Shown: positions 15,894 through 25,564 of the stretch, in pieces
Numbering within the stretch: the stretch's first letter is position 1
How the letters are laid out: each line of letters begins with the position of its first letter
Notes under the pieces: generated by a model
Database searches by the model: none
What the model was told of the DNA's origin: nothing
What the model saw: only the letters and a program-made list of their open reading frames with translations
Translations under genes and position numbers: made by a program
Assembly (NCBI GenBank): GCA_027717595.1
Contig: JALLOF010000009.1
Span: 1 to 50,759, forward strand
Length of the DNA: 50,759 nucleotides
From: Nitrospinae bacterium AH_259_B05_G02_I21
Lineage (GTDB): Bacteria > JADFOP01
Direction of reading: 5' to 3'

Positions 15894-16885
15894 TTACGAG
15901 GCAACCGGGGCGGGAGCGCCCTTGAAATCCACGACCATCGCCAAGAGCTCTTCGTAGGAGAGGCCGTGCTCGTGGGCCTGGAGGGTGCGGGCGAGGGCCA
16001 CCGCCTCTTCGAAACCGGCCCCCGTGGGCTTGAGGACGCTTTGGGCCTTGGCCACGGCCCGCAGGGTGAGGGCGTAGTCGCCGCCTGACTCGGACCGCTC
16101 GTCGAGGGCGACCAAGGGGCTGAGGAACTCGTTTAGGTAGTTGTGGAAGAGCTGCTCCGTCCGACGCCGGGTCCCACCGTATCCGCGGATCATCTCCCCT
16201 GCCTCGGCGACGACGCACGCCAGGTCGTAAGACTTCTCTAGAAACGCCTCAACCTGCTCGGTATAGATTGCCAGAAGCTGTTCCTCTTTCCAGCGGCGCC
16301 AGGAGTATGGCCGAAGCCACTTCAGGGCAGCCATGGTCTTGAGGAGCGCCATCCCCGACTTGAGGCCAAACGGAAGTGTGCGCTCGGCCACGGTGGTCCC
16401 CGTGCAGCCGTAGTCCTCGCCCACAACAATCAGCACGCCGCCCGTCACGCCGGCGGCGGCCACGTGGGCCAGGGAGTCCGAGGCAACGTTGGTTCCAACG
16501 ACCTTCCAGCAGACGGCACCGCGGATCGGGTGGGTGACGGAGGTGGTCAGCAGGGAGGCGGCAGAGGCCTCGTTGTTGGACATCTCCACGTAGATGCCCA
16601 TATCCCGGAGGATGGGCTCGTAGGCTTCGGCAAAGAGGTCGAGAAGATGCGCCACCGGTGAGCCGGGGTAGCCTCCCAGGTAGCCAACCCCATTTTCGAG
16701 GAGAGCTTTCGTGAGAATGAGCGCGCCGTCGCCTTGAAGGGTTTGGCCTGCGCCGAAGAGGAGTTGATCTATGGCTCGGCGGCCTTCAATGGCAATCACA
16801 AGGGAATCCCCTTCCCCCAACGAACGAAGGCAACGACCCCCGGGACATTGTCACGGTATGGGTCGAAGACAGGGCGCATATCCAT
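15894..16885 (-). pseudogene. Chimeric iorA'-'iorB relic (indolepyruvate:ferredoxin oxidoreductase)
   Basis: The open frame (15894-16820, 308 codons, TTG start) joins two different subunits. Residues ~25-155 match the N-terminal pyrimidine-like domain of IorA (NGVGYLGGYPGSP, EMSNNEASAAS, WKVVGTNVASDSLAH, VVGEDYG). Residues ~160-305 match the C-terminal part of IorB-type subunits (MAALKWLRPYSWRRWKEEQ, AEAGEMIRGYGGTRRRTEQL). The TPP-binding domain of IorA and the catalytic domain of IorB are missing, so the oxidoreductase cannot work. The likely cause is an in-frame deletion through an iorA-iorB operon. Upstream, in a frame shifted by one base, ATG at 16885 with AAGGAG 9 bases before it opens a 29-residue frame, probably the original start, now frameshifted. 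Confidence 0.65.
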
Positions 16886-17292
16886 TAAGGTCAACTCCTT
16901 CATAGGGAACACCTTGGCTCTTTTAGAAGATGATGGCCTTATTCGGCGCCTTCGTGAGGACCAGGACATTGCTTGGGTGTGGTGATCCGAACGCTGGCCT
17001 GCTCCGCTGGCTCCCCGACGGCCTTGCTTTGGTCACCCACCCGTGGGTTGTGATTGATGTGGATGACGTTGGGCGTGGTCTCGGGCAGGGACTCCTTCTT
17101 CGCTATCCTTAATCTAGCGCGAGAAGTCGAATGGTGGTGGAGCCGTAATTCCTTAAGAGGGATTATATCAGGCTGCAGATAAAAGTCCAGGGGAGCGCGC
17201 AACACTTTATTCCGAAAAGACTTACGGGATTAAGGAAGGGGATTTTTGTCGAGATCAGACCACCCGGGCAGGAGGTCGGAACGGTGTTCCGT
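16886..17292. other. Intergenic region, Cld gene to ior relic
   Basis: No gene, tRNA or clear terminator is seen. Short open frames on both strands lack RBSs and recognisable sequence. Confidence 0.5.
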
Positions 17293-18030
17293 CTACACCG
17301 CTAGTAGGCTCTGCCAGAAGGCTTTGCCGACGAAGAAGGGGCCGAGCGATTGGATGTACTTGGCCGTCTGCTGAGATTTTCGCATATCCTGGATGAGGCG
17401 AGAGAGGGGGTCGAGCTTGGGGCCAACCAGCCCGATGACAAACTCGTTGTCGTTTTGGTCGAGCCCGTAACAGGCCAGGCGAATATCATAGGCCTCGCCG
17501 CGCTGCGAGTATTCCCGGCCAATCGTGGCATGCTCGCGGAGAATCTTGCCCTGCTCCACCTCGGAGAGCAGCGCGAACTCAGGCTTGCGACGAAGCGGAT
17601 ACCAGATCGCCCAGGGCCACTCGGGGTTTAGAGCATAGCGCCTGGGCTTGAGGAACAACCACTCCTCAGTATCAACCACGCGGCCCATCGAATAGGTTCG
17701 CCCGACCATCGTCAGATCCGGCCTTCGGTGCAAGGATGAGAACGGCCCGCCGGCCAGCAGCGAGCGGACCTCACCCACAAGGACATCAGGGCCTTCGGTC
17801 ATCACAAGCAGGCCGACGCCGCGCGGGTCGTTGAGGTCGTGGTACAAAACCCCCTCGAGACCACTTGCCTGTAGCGTCTCTATCAGGCTCCCAGAGTCGG
17901 CGCAATCGCCGAAGACGTGTAGCTGACAGTAGAGGCGCCGCTCTTCCTCGCCCGAAGCCTCCTCAGCAGGGGCCTCCACATCGCTGGTCTCTGGTGACTC
18001 CGTGACTGTATGGGCGGGTCGGTCAGTCAT
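17293..18030 (-). CDS. Chlorite-dismutase/HemQ-family heme protein
   Basis: 245 residues; GGAGGGG precedes the ATG. The first ~30 residues are a low-complexity acidic leader. The rest is the two-ferredoxin-fold Cld family: YPLRRKPEF, then KILREHATIGR with the probable proximal heme His, DIRLACYGLDQNDNEFVIG, DPLSRLIQDMRKSQQTAKYI and GPFFVG. The family contains chlorite dismutases and the coproheme decarboxylase HemQ/ChdC. Which activity applies cannot be read from these motifs. It is the last gene of the iron-sulfur/iron locus, which fits a role in heme or in oxidant defence. Confidence 0.85.
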   Translation of the reverse strand: MTDRPAHTVTESPETSDVEAPAEEASGEEERRLYCQLHVFGDCADSGSLIETLQASGLEGVLYHDLNDPRGVGLLVMTEGPDVLVGEVRSLLAGGPFSSLHRRPDLTMVGRTYSMGRVVDTEEWLFLKPRRYALNPEWPWAIWYPLRRKPEFALLSEVEQGKILREHATIGREYSQRGEAYDIRLACYGLDQNDNEFVIGLVGPKLDPLSRLIQDMRKSQQTAKYIQSLGPFFVGKAFWQSLLAV

Positions 18031-18114
18031 CGTATTCCCCTCCAGGCCTCAGTCAGTACCTTGCCCAATTACATCGTTCACTATGGTGGGATGCCAGAGA
18101 GGTTGGCCGGCGAC

Positions 18115-18426
18115 TCAATCGAGGGAGACGAGGATCTGGTCGCCTTCCACCTTGACCGGATAGGTCTCAACGGGCTCGCAGGCGGGCATGCGGGTGACGG
18201 CTCCGGTGCGAACGTCAAAGCGGGCCCCGTGCCGAGGGCATTCGATCTCCTCACCGATCAGGTCCCCATCGGCCAGCGGGCCTCCGTCGTGGGTGCAGAC
18301 GTCCTGGAGGGCATAGTAGGTCCCATCGAGGTTGAAGATGGCCACGGTCTCGCCGTTGACATCCACTACCTTCTTCTCGCCCGGCCCGATCTCATCCGTC
18401 GTGGCGACCTTGACGAACTCGCCCAT
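18115..18426 (-). CDS. Rieske [2Fe-2S] ferredoxin
   Basis: 103-residue soluble Rieske protein of the type that supplies electrons to non-heme oxygenases or nitrite reductase (NirD/BphF-like). Cluster ligands are C-T-H in VCTHDGGPL and C-P-R-H in IECPRHGARFDVRTG, with the usual spacing. GAGAGG precedes the ATG. There is no transmembrane anchor and no oxygenase partner within the window. It is flanked by the NifU-like scaffold and Cld-family genes. Confidence 0.93.
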   Translation of the reverse strand: MGEFVKVATTDEIGPGEKKVVDVNGETVAIFNLDGTYYALQDVCTHDGGPLADGDLIGEEIECPRHGARFDVRTGAVTRMPACEPVETYPVKVEGDQILVSLD

Positions 18427-18486
18427 CAGAACCTCTCACGCTCCCGGCCCGCGGCTGTCTCAGGCGTGCCGGCCTCAAGCGACGCC

Positions 18487-18903
18487 TCAACTCTCCAGGC
18501 TTTCCTCAAGCAACTTCTTCTTTCGGTACTTATCAAGCCCAAAGCGCACGGCATTCATACCCAGAGTGGAGCACTTGGGACGGGTCATGGCCAGCTCCCG
18601 GCCCAGGATTTCGATTACGGCGTCGAGGGGGATGGCTCGGACCTCTTCGAGCGTTTTGCCTTCCACCATCTCCATGACCATCGAGGTGCCGGCCATGCTG
18701 AGCGTGCACCCTTCGCCCTCAAAGGAGATCCGCTCGACATTGCCCTCGCCGTTGATCTTGAGGTAGACCGTGATGACGTCCGCACAGCCGGGGTTGCCTA
18801 TCTTCTGGACGACGTCGGCGTCCTCCATGGAGCCCCAATTAATCGGGTCCTCGTAGTGCTCCATGATGAACTCGATCTGTTCCTCGCGGCTGAGTTTCTC
18901 CAC
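18487..18903 (-). CDS. NifU/IscU-like Fe-S scaffold protein
   Basis: 138 residues of the NifU N-terminal (IscU/SufU) family, which assembles 2Fe-2S or 4Fe-4S clusters before transfer to apoproteins. The three conserved Cys are in NPGCADVITVYL, FEGEGCTLSMAGTSMV and RPKCSTLG. The start is GTG with GGAGG 8 bases upstream. A desulfurase partner would normally be adjacent (iscS or sufS) but is absent. SufU-type zinc proteins belong to the same family and cannot be fully excluded. Confidence 0.88.
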   Translation of the reverse strand: MEKLSREEQIEFIMEHYEDPINWGSMEDADVVQKIGNPGCADVITVYLKINGEGNVERISFEGEGCTLSMAGTSMVMEMVEGKTLEEVRAIPLDAVIEILGRELAMTRPKCSTLGMNAVRFGLDKYRKKKLLEESLES

Positions 18904-18945
18904 GTTTTCTGCCTCCTGCCAGCGTTCTGTGACGGGCCTATGGGG

Positions 18946-19281
18946 TTATCCCAAAGGGGTTGGCAAACCAAGTCGCTGACGGTGCGCCCGGCAGGCCTCC
19001 TTCTGGTGGGTCAAGATGTGGAGCGGCGCACGTGGCTTTGCCGTGCACAGCAGGATGAAGCCTTCTTCCTGATCAGCTGAATAGTAGCGCAGGGAATCTG
19101 TGTGGTCGACCTCCCCTGATAGGAGCCGGCCGGCACAGGTTACGCACCAGCCTAGCAGGCAGCTAGCCGGCAGGTGATAACCAGCCTGCCAGGCCACGTC
19201 CAGGATGTACTCATCCTCTGCCACCTCTATGGTGGCATCGGTGACACCGTTGGTCAGAACGACCGGATAGATTTGTGCCAC
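18946..19281 (-). CDS. Plant-type [2Fe-2S] ferredoxin
   Basis: 111 residues. Cluster ligands are C-x4-C-x2-C in SCLLGWCVTCAG and a distal Cys in FILLCTAKP. The surrounding AWQAGYHLPASC and SGEVDHTDSLRYYS are typical of photosynthetic-type ferredoxins. The C-terminal ~20 residues are basic. The GTG start is 6 bases after the ferritin-like gene's stop, so translation is probably coupled. It probably acts as an electron donor in cluster assembly or to the neighbouring enzymes. Confidence 0.9.
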   Translation of the reverse strand: MAQIYPVVLTNGVTDATIEVAEDEYILDVAWQAGYHLPASCLLGWCVTCAGRLLSGEVDHTDSLRYYSADQEEGFILLCTAKPRAPLHILTHQKEACRAHRQRLGLPTPLG

Positions 19282-19287
19282 GATCGC

Positions 19288-19911
19288 CTACGGATTGTAG
19301 AAAGCCGTGTTCTTGCTATATGGTGCCTCTCCCGGTGTGCCCCGACGGAAGTGTCCAGAGGGCCGGACGACGCCATCCCGCTCCATGCTCAGAAGCTCGA
19401 TGAACCATGCCTCGTGCTCGATCTCCTCGTTGAGGATTCGGGCCGCCATATCGTAGGTCCGTGGGTCCTTGCCCGCGGTCATATCGCAGACCTCATTCCA
19501 GGTCCGGATCGCGCAGCGCTCCGCCTCAAGCAGGACTTCCAGGATATTTGCAGCGGTGGGCTCTTCCGGCAGGTAGGCGTCCGGGCAGCTGGAGCGGTCG
19601 GCAAACACCCGGATGTCCCTTGGGAGGCTGCCGCCCAGTTCATAGATTCGGGGCGTGATCAGCTCGAAGTGGGCCCGGTCCTCCAGGCGGGCATCCTCAC
19701 AGATCTCCTTGTAATCCTCTTTACCCGCCAGGTACATCCGGAGGATGGTGTAGTAGTAGTATGTCGTGAACTCCGCCCCGGCTGCATCGATCAGCTTCTC
19801 CACCAACGCCTTAACATTCACACCACGGGCCGCGATCTGCTCCATGCCCACGCTCTGGGTGGTATCCCCAGGCTTGACCCGTCCCTTGGCATGCGGTTTC
19901 TCCGTAGCCAT
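19288..19911 (-). CDS. DPSL-type (Dps-like) ferritin
   Basis: 207-residue four-helix-bundle ferritin-like protein resembling the Dps-like (DPSL) branch known from Sulfolobus and Bacteroides, which stores iron and detoxifies peroxide. Ferroxidase ligands are visible in [37 protein letters not shown] and [15 protein letters not shown]. Cys residues near the bundle ([25 protein letters not shown]) are typical of this branch. GGAGGAA lies upstream of the ATG. Its place between the rhodanese and the ferredoxin ties iron storage to cluster assembly. Confidence 0.85.
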   Translation of the reverse strand: MATEKPHAKGRVKPGDTTQSVGMEQIAARGVNVKALVEKLIDAAGAEFTTYYYYTILRMYLAGKEDYKEICEDARLEDRAHFELITPRIYELGGSLPRDIRVFADRSSCPDAYLPEEPTAANILEVLLEAERCAIRTWNEVCDMTAGKDPRTYDMAARILNEEIEHEAWFIELLSMERDGVVRPSGHFRRGTPGEAPYSKNTAFYNP

Positions 19912-20094
19912 ACGTGTTCCTCCCTCCTCTCAACTAGAGTGGGTCAAAATCAAACTGACCAAACGCTGAAGCAACCCGCCTGCGGCTGGCCAGCCTGGGC
20001 GCTATTGGGGCAGCTCCGGGCCTAGGGCCTCCAGGGCGATTTCTCCCGTCAGTACAGGTCCGCTGCGGCGTCCTCCCCTCGGCCCTTTGTCCAC

Positions 20095-20943
20095 CTACGG
20101 CTTCTCGATGGGCGCCCTGACGAGGTTGCCCCACTCGGTCCACGAGCCGTCGTAGTTGCGCACGTTCTGGTAACCCAACAGGTAGGTGAGGACGAACCAG
20201 GTATGAGAGGACCGCTCGCCGATGCGGCAGTACGCGATGATATCGTCGGCGGGGTCCAGATTGTTCTGTTCCTTGTAGATGGACCAGAGCTCCCCGGCCG
20301 ATTTGAAGGTCTGGTTCTCGTTGACCGCCGTCCCCCACGGGATGCTCGCCGCTCCAGGAATGTGGCCGCCACGCAGAGCACCCTCCTGGGGATAATCCTC
20401 CATGTGAAGGAGCTCACCCGTATACTCCCCTGGGGAGCGCACGTCCACCAAGGGGTTCTGCCCCTCAAGGTGCTTATCGACGTCCTCGCGGAACGCCCGA
20501 ATCGCTTCTTCGTTGATGGTCGTGACCTTGTAGGTGGTGGGCGGGTGCTGGGGGACCTCTTTGGTGAACTCGCGCCCCTCATCGATCCACTTTTGGCGCC
20601 CGCCGTCCATGATGCGGCACCTCTCGTGGCTGAAGAGCTTGAAGACCCAGAAGGCGTAGGTCGCCCACCAGTTGCTTTTGTCGCCGTAAAAGACGACGGT
20701 GTGGTCGTTGGCTATCCCCTTTTGTGACACCAGCTGCTCGAAGGCCTCGGCGTTGACGTAGTCGCGTATGAGCTGGTCTTGCAGCTCGGTGTGCCAGTCC
20801 ACCTTCACGGCCCCCGGGACGTGGCCTACCTCATAGAGAATGACGTCCTCGTCGGACTCCACGATGCGAACCCCAGGGTCATCCAGATGCTCCGCGACCC
20901 ACTCCGTCGTCACCAACACCTCCGGATTGGCGTACTCCTTCAC
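20095..20943 (-). CDS. Thiosulfate sulfurtransferase (tandem rhodanese)
   Basis: 282 residues with two rhodanese domains. The N-terminal one (to ~140) is structural. The C-terminal one carries the active loop [15 protein letters not shown] and then [16 protein letters not shown], a combination matching actinobacterial CysA2-type enzymes. It transfers sulfane sulfur from thiosulfate or mercaptopyruvate to thiol acceptors via a Cys persulfide. The start is GTG with GGAGGAG upstream. Because no cysteine desulfurase is encoded in this Suf locus, this enzyme is the obvious candidate sulfur source for the SufBCD or NifU scaffold, but that is inference. Confidence 0.92.
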   Translation of the reverse strand: MKEYANPEVLVTTEWVAEHLDDPGVRIVESDEDVILYEVGHVPGAVKVDWHTELQDQLIRDYVNAEAFEQLVSQKGIANDHTVVFYGDKSNWWATYAFWVFKLFSHERCRIMDGGRQKWIDEGREFTKEVPQHPPTTYKVTTINEEAIRAFREDVDKHLEGQNPLVDVRSPGEYTGELLHMEDYPQEGALRGGHIPGAASIPWGTAVNENQTFKSAGELWSIYKEQNNLDPADDIIAYCRIGERSSHTWFVLTYLLGYQNVRNYDGSWTEWGNLVRAPIEKP

Positions 20944-20992
20944 TTTTCTCTCCTCCCTCCTGGTTTTGATTGAAAATGAGAATGCGGACTAA

Positions 20993-21020
20993 TCTTTAAA
21001 TACCAACCCCAACTTGTCAA
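20993..21020 (-). promoter_or_regulatory. Possible internal promoter before the sulfurtransferase
   Basis: A consensus TTGACA (complement of 21015-21020) with a weak TAAAGA -10 box 16 bases away lies in the 155-base AT-rich gap after sufD. The rhodanese-to-Cld genes may therefore form their own transcription unit. Confidence 0.35.
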
Positions 21021-21098
21021 GAACCTAATTTGCAAAATTATTCAAGAATTTTTATAGAGGGCGTCCCGACAACACCGTGCTGACGAGCCGCCAGGTGC

Positions 21099-22472
21099 CT
21101 ATCGGGCGGCCAGCACCGCGTCGACGGCCTTGCGTAGGCGCCGCTCGATGGGCTCCGCAGCAATGCGCTGTAAAACCTGCTCAAAGAACCCCTCGACGAT
21201 GATCCGCTGAGCGACAGGCGCCGGCACCCCGCGGCTCTTGAGGTAAAATAGCTGTTCTTTATCGATCTGCCCTGTCGTGGCCGCGTGGGTACAGCGGACC
21301 TCATTGGCCTCGATCTGCAACCCCGGGATGGAGTCAGCCCGGGCCCGGCGGTCCAACAGAAGGTTGTTGTTGACCTGGTAGGCATCGGTCCCATTGGCCC
21401 CAATGGCTACCCGAATCATGCCCCGCCAGACGGAACGGGCCCTGTCCATGAATGTGCCTTTGTATAGAAGGTCTGAGGTGCAATTGGGCGCCTGGTGGTC
21501 CTGAAAGGTCTCGTAATCGAGGTGCTGGCGGCCCCGGCCCAACAGGAGGGCCAGCATCTCGGCCCGACCACCCTGGTCCTGAAGCTCCACCTCATGATGG
21601 ACCTTTGAAAGCCGGCTCCCCCATAGGCCCGAGACCCACTGGAGATGACTGTCCCTACCGAGGCGGGCTCGGTGAACGGCGAAGTTCCACACACTCCCAC
21701 CCCAGGCCTGGATATGGCCGAACCGCACGTTCGCGCCGGAGCCGACGAAGATCTCCACAGCGCCCACATGAAAGCCAGGGGACCCACCATTCTTGGAGCT
21801 CAGTTCTTCCATGAAGGTGAACTGGCTGTTCTCCCCTGCTACCACCAGGGTGTGGGAGCTGTCAGCCACTTGCCCCGCGCGGAAGTGGACCACGGCCTGC
21901 AGGGGAACATCCACTACCATCCCCGGTGGAACGTAGAGGAACGTTCCCCCGGTGCAGAAGGCCCCATGCAGGGCTGCTAACTTTCTAGCCCCTTCCGGAA
22001 CTTTCCCAGTCAGGTAGTAATCCTTCAGCAGATCCGGGTGTTGACGGACGGCTGTGTTAAGGTCAGTGAAAATCACCCCCTGACGGGCCAGCTCTTCGCT
22101 TAAGCGAACATGGACGGCGGTGCCGTTTGCGTGGACGACGAGGTTCTCGGTGGACGGTCCGCGTGTGATGGGAAGGGCCACACCACGGGGTTTGGCATCC
22201 AGGTATTCCTCCGGCACCCTTTGGCTCAAAGCCAACGCAAAAGGCTCCAGGTCCAGGGACCGGATGTCGGTCCGCCGCCAGGACTCCTCGTCCGTGGTTG
22301 GCATGGGCAGCCGGGCGAAATCCTCCCAGGCCGCCTCTCGCCGCTGGCGCATCCAGGCCGGCTCGTCGCGCCGTGCCGCTAAAACATTCTTGAAGGCCTC
22401 AGAGAAGGCTTCGGCAGTCTTATCCTCTTCGGGGGGGCCTGGATTCTCCAGGTCCCCCCTCGCATGGCTCAC
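21099..22472 (-). CDS. sufD: Fe-S cluster assembly protein SufD
   Basis: 457 residues from the GTG chosen because AAGGAG lies 10 bases before it; the frame extends to 22532 without an RBS. It is a right-handed beta-helix protein that pairs with SufB in the SufBCD scaffold. Typical C-terminal motifs are GLQIEANEVRCTHAATTGQID with the conserved His, then EQLFYLKSRGVPAPVAQ. The core DTYQVNNNLLLD-type strand appears as DAYQVNNNLLLDRRARADS. It is last of the sufRCBD block. Confidence 0.93.
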   Translation of the reverse strand: MSHARGDLENPGPPEEDKTAEAFSEAFKNVLAARRDEPAWMRQRREAAWEDFARLPMPTTDEESWRRTDIRSLDLEPFALALSQRVPEEYLDAKPRGVALPITRGPSTENLVVHANGTAVHVRLSEELARQGVIFTDLNTAVRQHPDLLKDYYLTGKVPEGARKLAALHGAFCTGGTFLYVPPGMVVDVPLQAVVHFRAGQVADSSHTLVVAGENSQFTFMEELSSKNGGSPGFHVGAVEIFVGSGANVRFGHIQAWGGSVWNFAVHRARLGRDSHLQWVSGLWGSRLSKVHHEVELQDQGGRAEMLALLLGRGRQHLDYETFQDHQAPNCTSDLLYKGTFMDRARSVWRGMIRVAIGANGTDAYQVNNNLLLDRRARADSIPGLQIEANEVRCTHAATTGQIDKEQLFYLKSRGVPAPVAQRIIVEGFFEQVLQRIAAEPIERRLRKAVDAVLAAR

Positions 22473-22535
22473 TGTATCTCCGCTCCTTAATTTATCGGTA
22501 TAAGGGGTCGGCTGCCTCGTCGGAGGGCCCACTCG

Positions 22536-24002
22536 TCAACCCACGGAACCCTCCATCTGCAGCTGGATGAGCCGGTTCATCTCGACGGCGTACTCCATGG
22601 GCAGCTCCCTGACGAGGGGCTCGATGAAGCCCCTGACAACCATATTGGAGGCTTCCGCTTCACTGAGCCCACGGCTCATGAGGTAGAAGAGCTGCTCGTC
22701 GCCGATCTTGCTCACCGTGGCCTCGTGCCCGATCGTCACCTCCTGCTCGTCGATTTCTATGTAGGGGTAAGTGTCCGAGCGCGATTCATCGTCCAGAATC
22801 AGGGCGTCGCAAACAACGTTGGACTTAGAGCCAACTGCCCCCTTGGCCACCTTCAGCAGCCCACGGTAGCTGGCTCGCCCCCCGTTTTTACTGATGGACT
22901 TGGAGGTAATTATCGATGAGGTGTGAGGCGCGGCGTGAATGACCTTCCCGCCGGCGTCTTGATGCTGGCCTCTGGAGGCGAAGGCGATGGAGAGAATCTC
23001 GCCGTGGGCGCCTGGCTCCATCATGTAGACGCTTGGATACTTCATTGTGAGCTTGCTGCCCAGGTTGCCGTCTACCCATTCCATCGTGGCATCCCGGTAG
23101 GCGACCGCCCGCTTCGTAACCAGGTTGTAAACGTTGTTGGCCCAGTTCTGGATGGTCGTGTAGCGCACCCGGGAACCGGGCTTACAGAAAATTTCAACCA
23201 CGGCACTATGCAGAGAATCGCTGGAGAAACTGGGAGCCGTGCAGCCCTCCACATAGTGAACCTCGGCCCCTTCCTCGGCGATGATGAGGGTGCGCTCGAA
23301 CTGGCCCATATTTTCCGAATTAATCCGGAAATAGGCTTGCAACGGAATATCGACCTTTACGCCGGCCGGGATGTAGACGAAGCTGCCGCCGCTCCAGACC
23401 GCGGTATTGAGAGCGGCGAACTTATTGTCCGCCGAGGGAATGATGCTGGTGAAGTACTCCCGGACCAAGTCGGGATACTCACGCAAACCGGCGTCCATGT
23501 CGAGGAAGATGACCCCCTGGTCTGAAAGCTCCTTCTTCAGGCTGTGGTAGACGACCTCCGAGTCGTACTGGGCCCCCACGCCCCCGAGGAACTTGCGCTC
23601 GTCTTCGGGGATGCCAATTCGGTCGAAGGTCTCCTTGATATTATCCGGAACATCGTCCCACGTTTTCCCTTGGCTATCGGTGGGTTTCACGTAGTAGTAG
23701 ATGTCGTCGAAGTTCAGCGCGTTCAGGTTCCCACCCCACTGGGGCATGGGCTTGGAGAAGTAAATCTCCAGGGCCTCCAGGCGCTTCTGCAGCATCCAGT
23801 CAGGCTCCTCCTTAATCCAGGAGATTTCTTCCACGGTCTCACGGCGCAGCCCCTTTTTGGAGCGGAAGACCGACTCGTCGGGATAGTGGAAGCCGTACTG
23901 GTAATCGTCGGTATCTTCGGAGCCCTTCGTCGGGACCGCCTGGTCTATGGCCTCTTGCACTTTGGCCAAATCCGGCATTTCTTTCATGGCTTCAGCTGCC
24001 AT
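22536..24002 (-). CDS. sufB: Fe-S cluster assembly protein SufB
   Basis: 488 residues, the normal length. It forms the SufBC2D scaffold on which 4Fe-4S clusters are built under iron limitation or oxidative stress. Motifs include YCEG-like [20 protein letters not shown] with the conserved Cys, [38 protein letters not shown] and [21 protein letters not shown] precedes the ATG. sufC is upstream and sufD downstream. Confidence 0.96.
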   Translation of the reverse strand: MAAEAMKEMPDLAKVQEAIDQAVPTKGSEDTDDYQYGFHYPDESVFRSKKGLRRETVEEISWIKEEPDWMLQKRLEALEIYFSKPMPQWGGNLNALNFDDIYYYVKPTDSQGKTWDDVPDNIKETFDRIGIPEDERKFLGGVGAQYDSEVVYHSLKKELSDQGVIFLDMDAGLREYPDLVREYFTSIIPSADNKFAALNTAVWSGGSFVYIPAGVKVDIPLQAYFRINSENMGQFERTLIIAEEGAEVHYVEGCTAPSFSSDSLHSAVVEIFCKPGSRVRYTTIQNWANNVYNLVTKRAVAYRDATMEWVDGNLGSKLTMKYPSVYMMEPGAHGEILSIAFASRGQHQDAGGKVIHAAPHTSSIITSKSISKNGGRASYRGLLKVAKGAVGSKSNVVCDALILDDESRSDTYPYIEIDEQEVTIGHEATVSKIGDEQLFYLMSRGLSEAEASNMVVRGFIEPLVRELPMEYAVEMNRLIQLQMEGSVG

Positions 24003-24059
24003 TCGGTTATTCCTCCTTTTTCGCTTGCGTGTAAGGTAGTTCTCGCCTTTCGTTCATCA

Positions 24060-24830
24060 TTAAACTAAATCTTTGACCATGTCGTAGCCCTTGGCCTCAA
24101 GCTCGTGGGCGAGCTCGGGGCCGCCGGACTGGACAATCCGTCCGTCCACCATGATATGGACGAAGTTCGGCTCGATGTAGTTAAGAATCCGCTGGTAATG
24201 GGTGATGAGCAACACCCCCAATTCACTGCTCAGCTGCCGGTTGACGCCATCAGCCACGGCCCGCAGAGCGTCGATGTCGAGCCCCGAGTCAGTCTCATCC
24301 AGCACGGCGATGCGGGGCTTGAGCAGGGACATCTGGAGAATCTCCGCCCGCTTCTTCTCGCCGCCCGAGAACCCGTCGTTCAGGTGCCGCCGTGCAAAAC
24401 TGTGGTCGATGTCGAGTTCCGTCATCCGCTCGCGGATCTCCTTGCGAAACTCCCGCATGGGAATGAGCTCGGTCGTTCGCCCTTCCTCAGACGGCCCAAG
24501 CCGGATGGAGCTGACCGCCGTGCGGAGGAAATCAGCCACGCTGACCCCGGGAATGGGGGTCGGATACTGGAAGGCCAGGAACAGGCCCTTTCGAGCCCGC
24601 TCGTCGGGCTCCAGCTCCAGGATGTTCTCCCCGTCCAGGAGAACCTCTCCCTCATCCACCTCATAGGCAGGGTGTCCCATAAGAATGTATGCCAGGGTGC
24701 TCTTGCCCGAGCCGTTCGGCCCCATGAGGGAGTGGACTTCCCCCGCCCGGACCGTCAGATCCACCCCTGTCAAGATTTCGTTGCCCTCCACTTTTACGTG
24801 GAGATTTCGAATCGCCAGTTCCGCTCCCAT
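24060..24830 (-). CDS. sufC: Fe-S assembly ATPase SufC
   Basis: 256-residue ABC-type ATPase that drives conformational change of SufB-SufD. Walker A is GPNGSGKST, the family signature is [11 protein letters not shown], Walker B is [12 protein letters not shown], and [11 protein letters not shown] contains the switch His. Length and sequence are standard. It lies 67 bases after sufR. Confidence 0.97.
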   Translation of the reverse strand: MGAELAIRNLHVKVEGNEILTGVDLTVRAGEVHSLMGPNGSGKSTLAYILMGHPAYEVDEGEVLLDGENILELEPDERARKGLFLAFQYPTPIPGVSVADFLRTAVSSIRLGPSEEGRTTELIPMREFRKEIRERMTELDIDHSFARRHLNDGFSGGEKKRAEILQMSLLKPRIAVLDETDSGLDIDALRAVADGVNRQLSSELGVLLITHYQRILNYIEPNFVHIMVDGRIVQSGGPELAHELEAKGYDMVKDLV

Positions 24831-24897
24831 CGGTGGTATCGTTCCCCTTTCTTCACTTAGTGACCGCTTGGCAGCCTAGCACGCGGCCAGCCAAGAG

Positions 24898-25557
24898 TTA
24901 CCCTTCAGGCCCCGATCCTCTCTCGGGGGCGGCCACGGTGTATGTACAGTAGGTTTCCTGCCCATCCAGGATGCACCGGTCGAGCTCGACGCGGGACTGG
25001 AGGAGGGCGTCAAACATGGACCGCTCCATCTCGCAGATCGCCGGGTGGGTGGTCACGAGCTCCTGGTACGGGCAGCTGTACATGCGCAGCGTATAGCCCT
25101 CCGGGGTCGGATGCACATCCGTCACATGCCCCCGCCGGGTGAGGCGTTCCGCAAGAGAGGCAAGCCGGTCCGCGAGCGATTGGCCGACAGGCAGGGGGCC
25201 GTAAGCGTCGGCCATCTTTTGGCTCACGCGACCCAATAGGTCCCGGACCTTGGTCTCGCCCTCGGCCGCCTGGAGCTCATCCAGCACGCCCCAGAGAAGC
25301 GCCTCGTACTCGCGGGCGAAGAGCTTACCACCCTCGGCGGTCAGTGAGTACAGACCCTTGGGACGGCCCACCCCATGGCGCTCAACCGTCCTCTCCACGA
25401 GCCCTTTGGCCTGCAAGGCCTCAAGCTGCTGGCGAACGGCCGTCCGCGTCACCCCCAAGGCGCCTTCAAGCTCCTTGATGGTCATCGTGCCGTGGCGCTT
25501 GAGCTCCCGCATAAGCGCTTCTGCTGGCGAAGGTTTTTGCAAGGCCGTCGAGTCCAT
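24898..25557 (-). CDS. SufR-like Fe-S-sensing transcriptional regulator
   Basis: About 219 residues. The N-terminal winged helix (TIKELEGALGVTRTAVRQQL, then GLVERTVERHGVGRPKGLYSLT) is of DeoR/SufR type. The C-terminal sensor carries four Cys: C-x12-C (YSCPYQEL to AICEMERS), x19, C-x8-C (DRCILDGQETYC). The first spacing matches the cluster ligands of cyanobacterial SufR, which represses suf genes when its 4Fe-4S cluster is intact. The ATG at 25557 is chosen because AAGGAA precedes it and because the promoter's -10 box overlaps the alternative start at 25614. It probably controls itself and sufCBD. Confidence 0.85.
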   Translation of the reverse strand: MDSTALQKPSPAEALMRELKRHGTMTIKELEGALGVTRTAVRQQLEALQAKGLVERTVERHGVGRPKGLYSLTAEGGKLFAREYEALLWGVLDELQAAEGETKVRDLLGRVSQKMADAYGPLPVGQSLADRLASLAERLTRRGHVTDVHPTPEGYTLRMYSCPYQELVTTHPAICEMERSMFDALLQSRVELDRCILDGQETYCTYTVAAPERGSGPEG

Positions 25558-25564
25558 TGATTTT

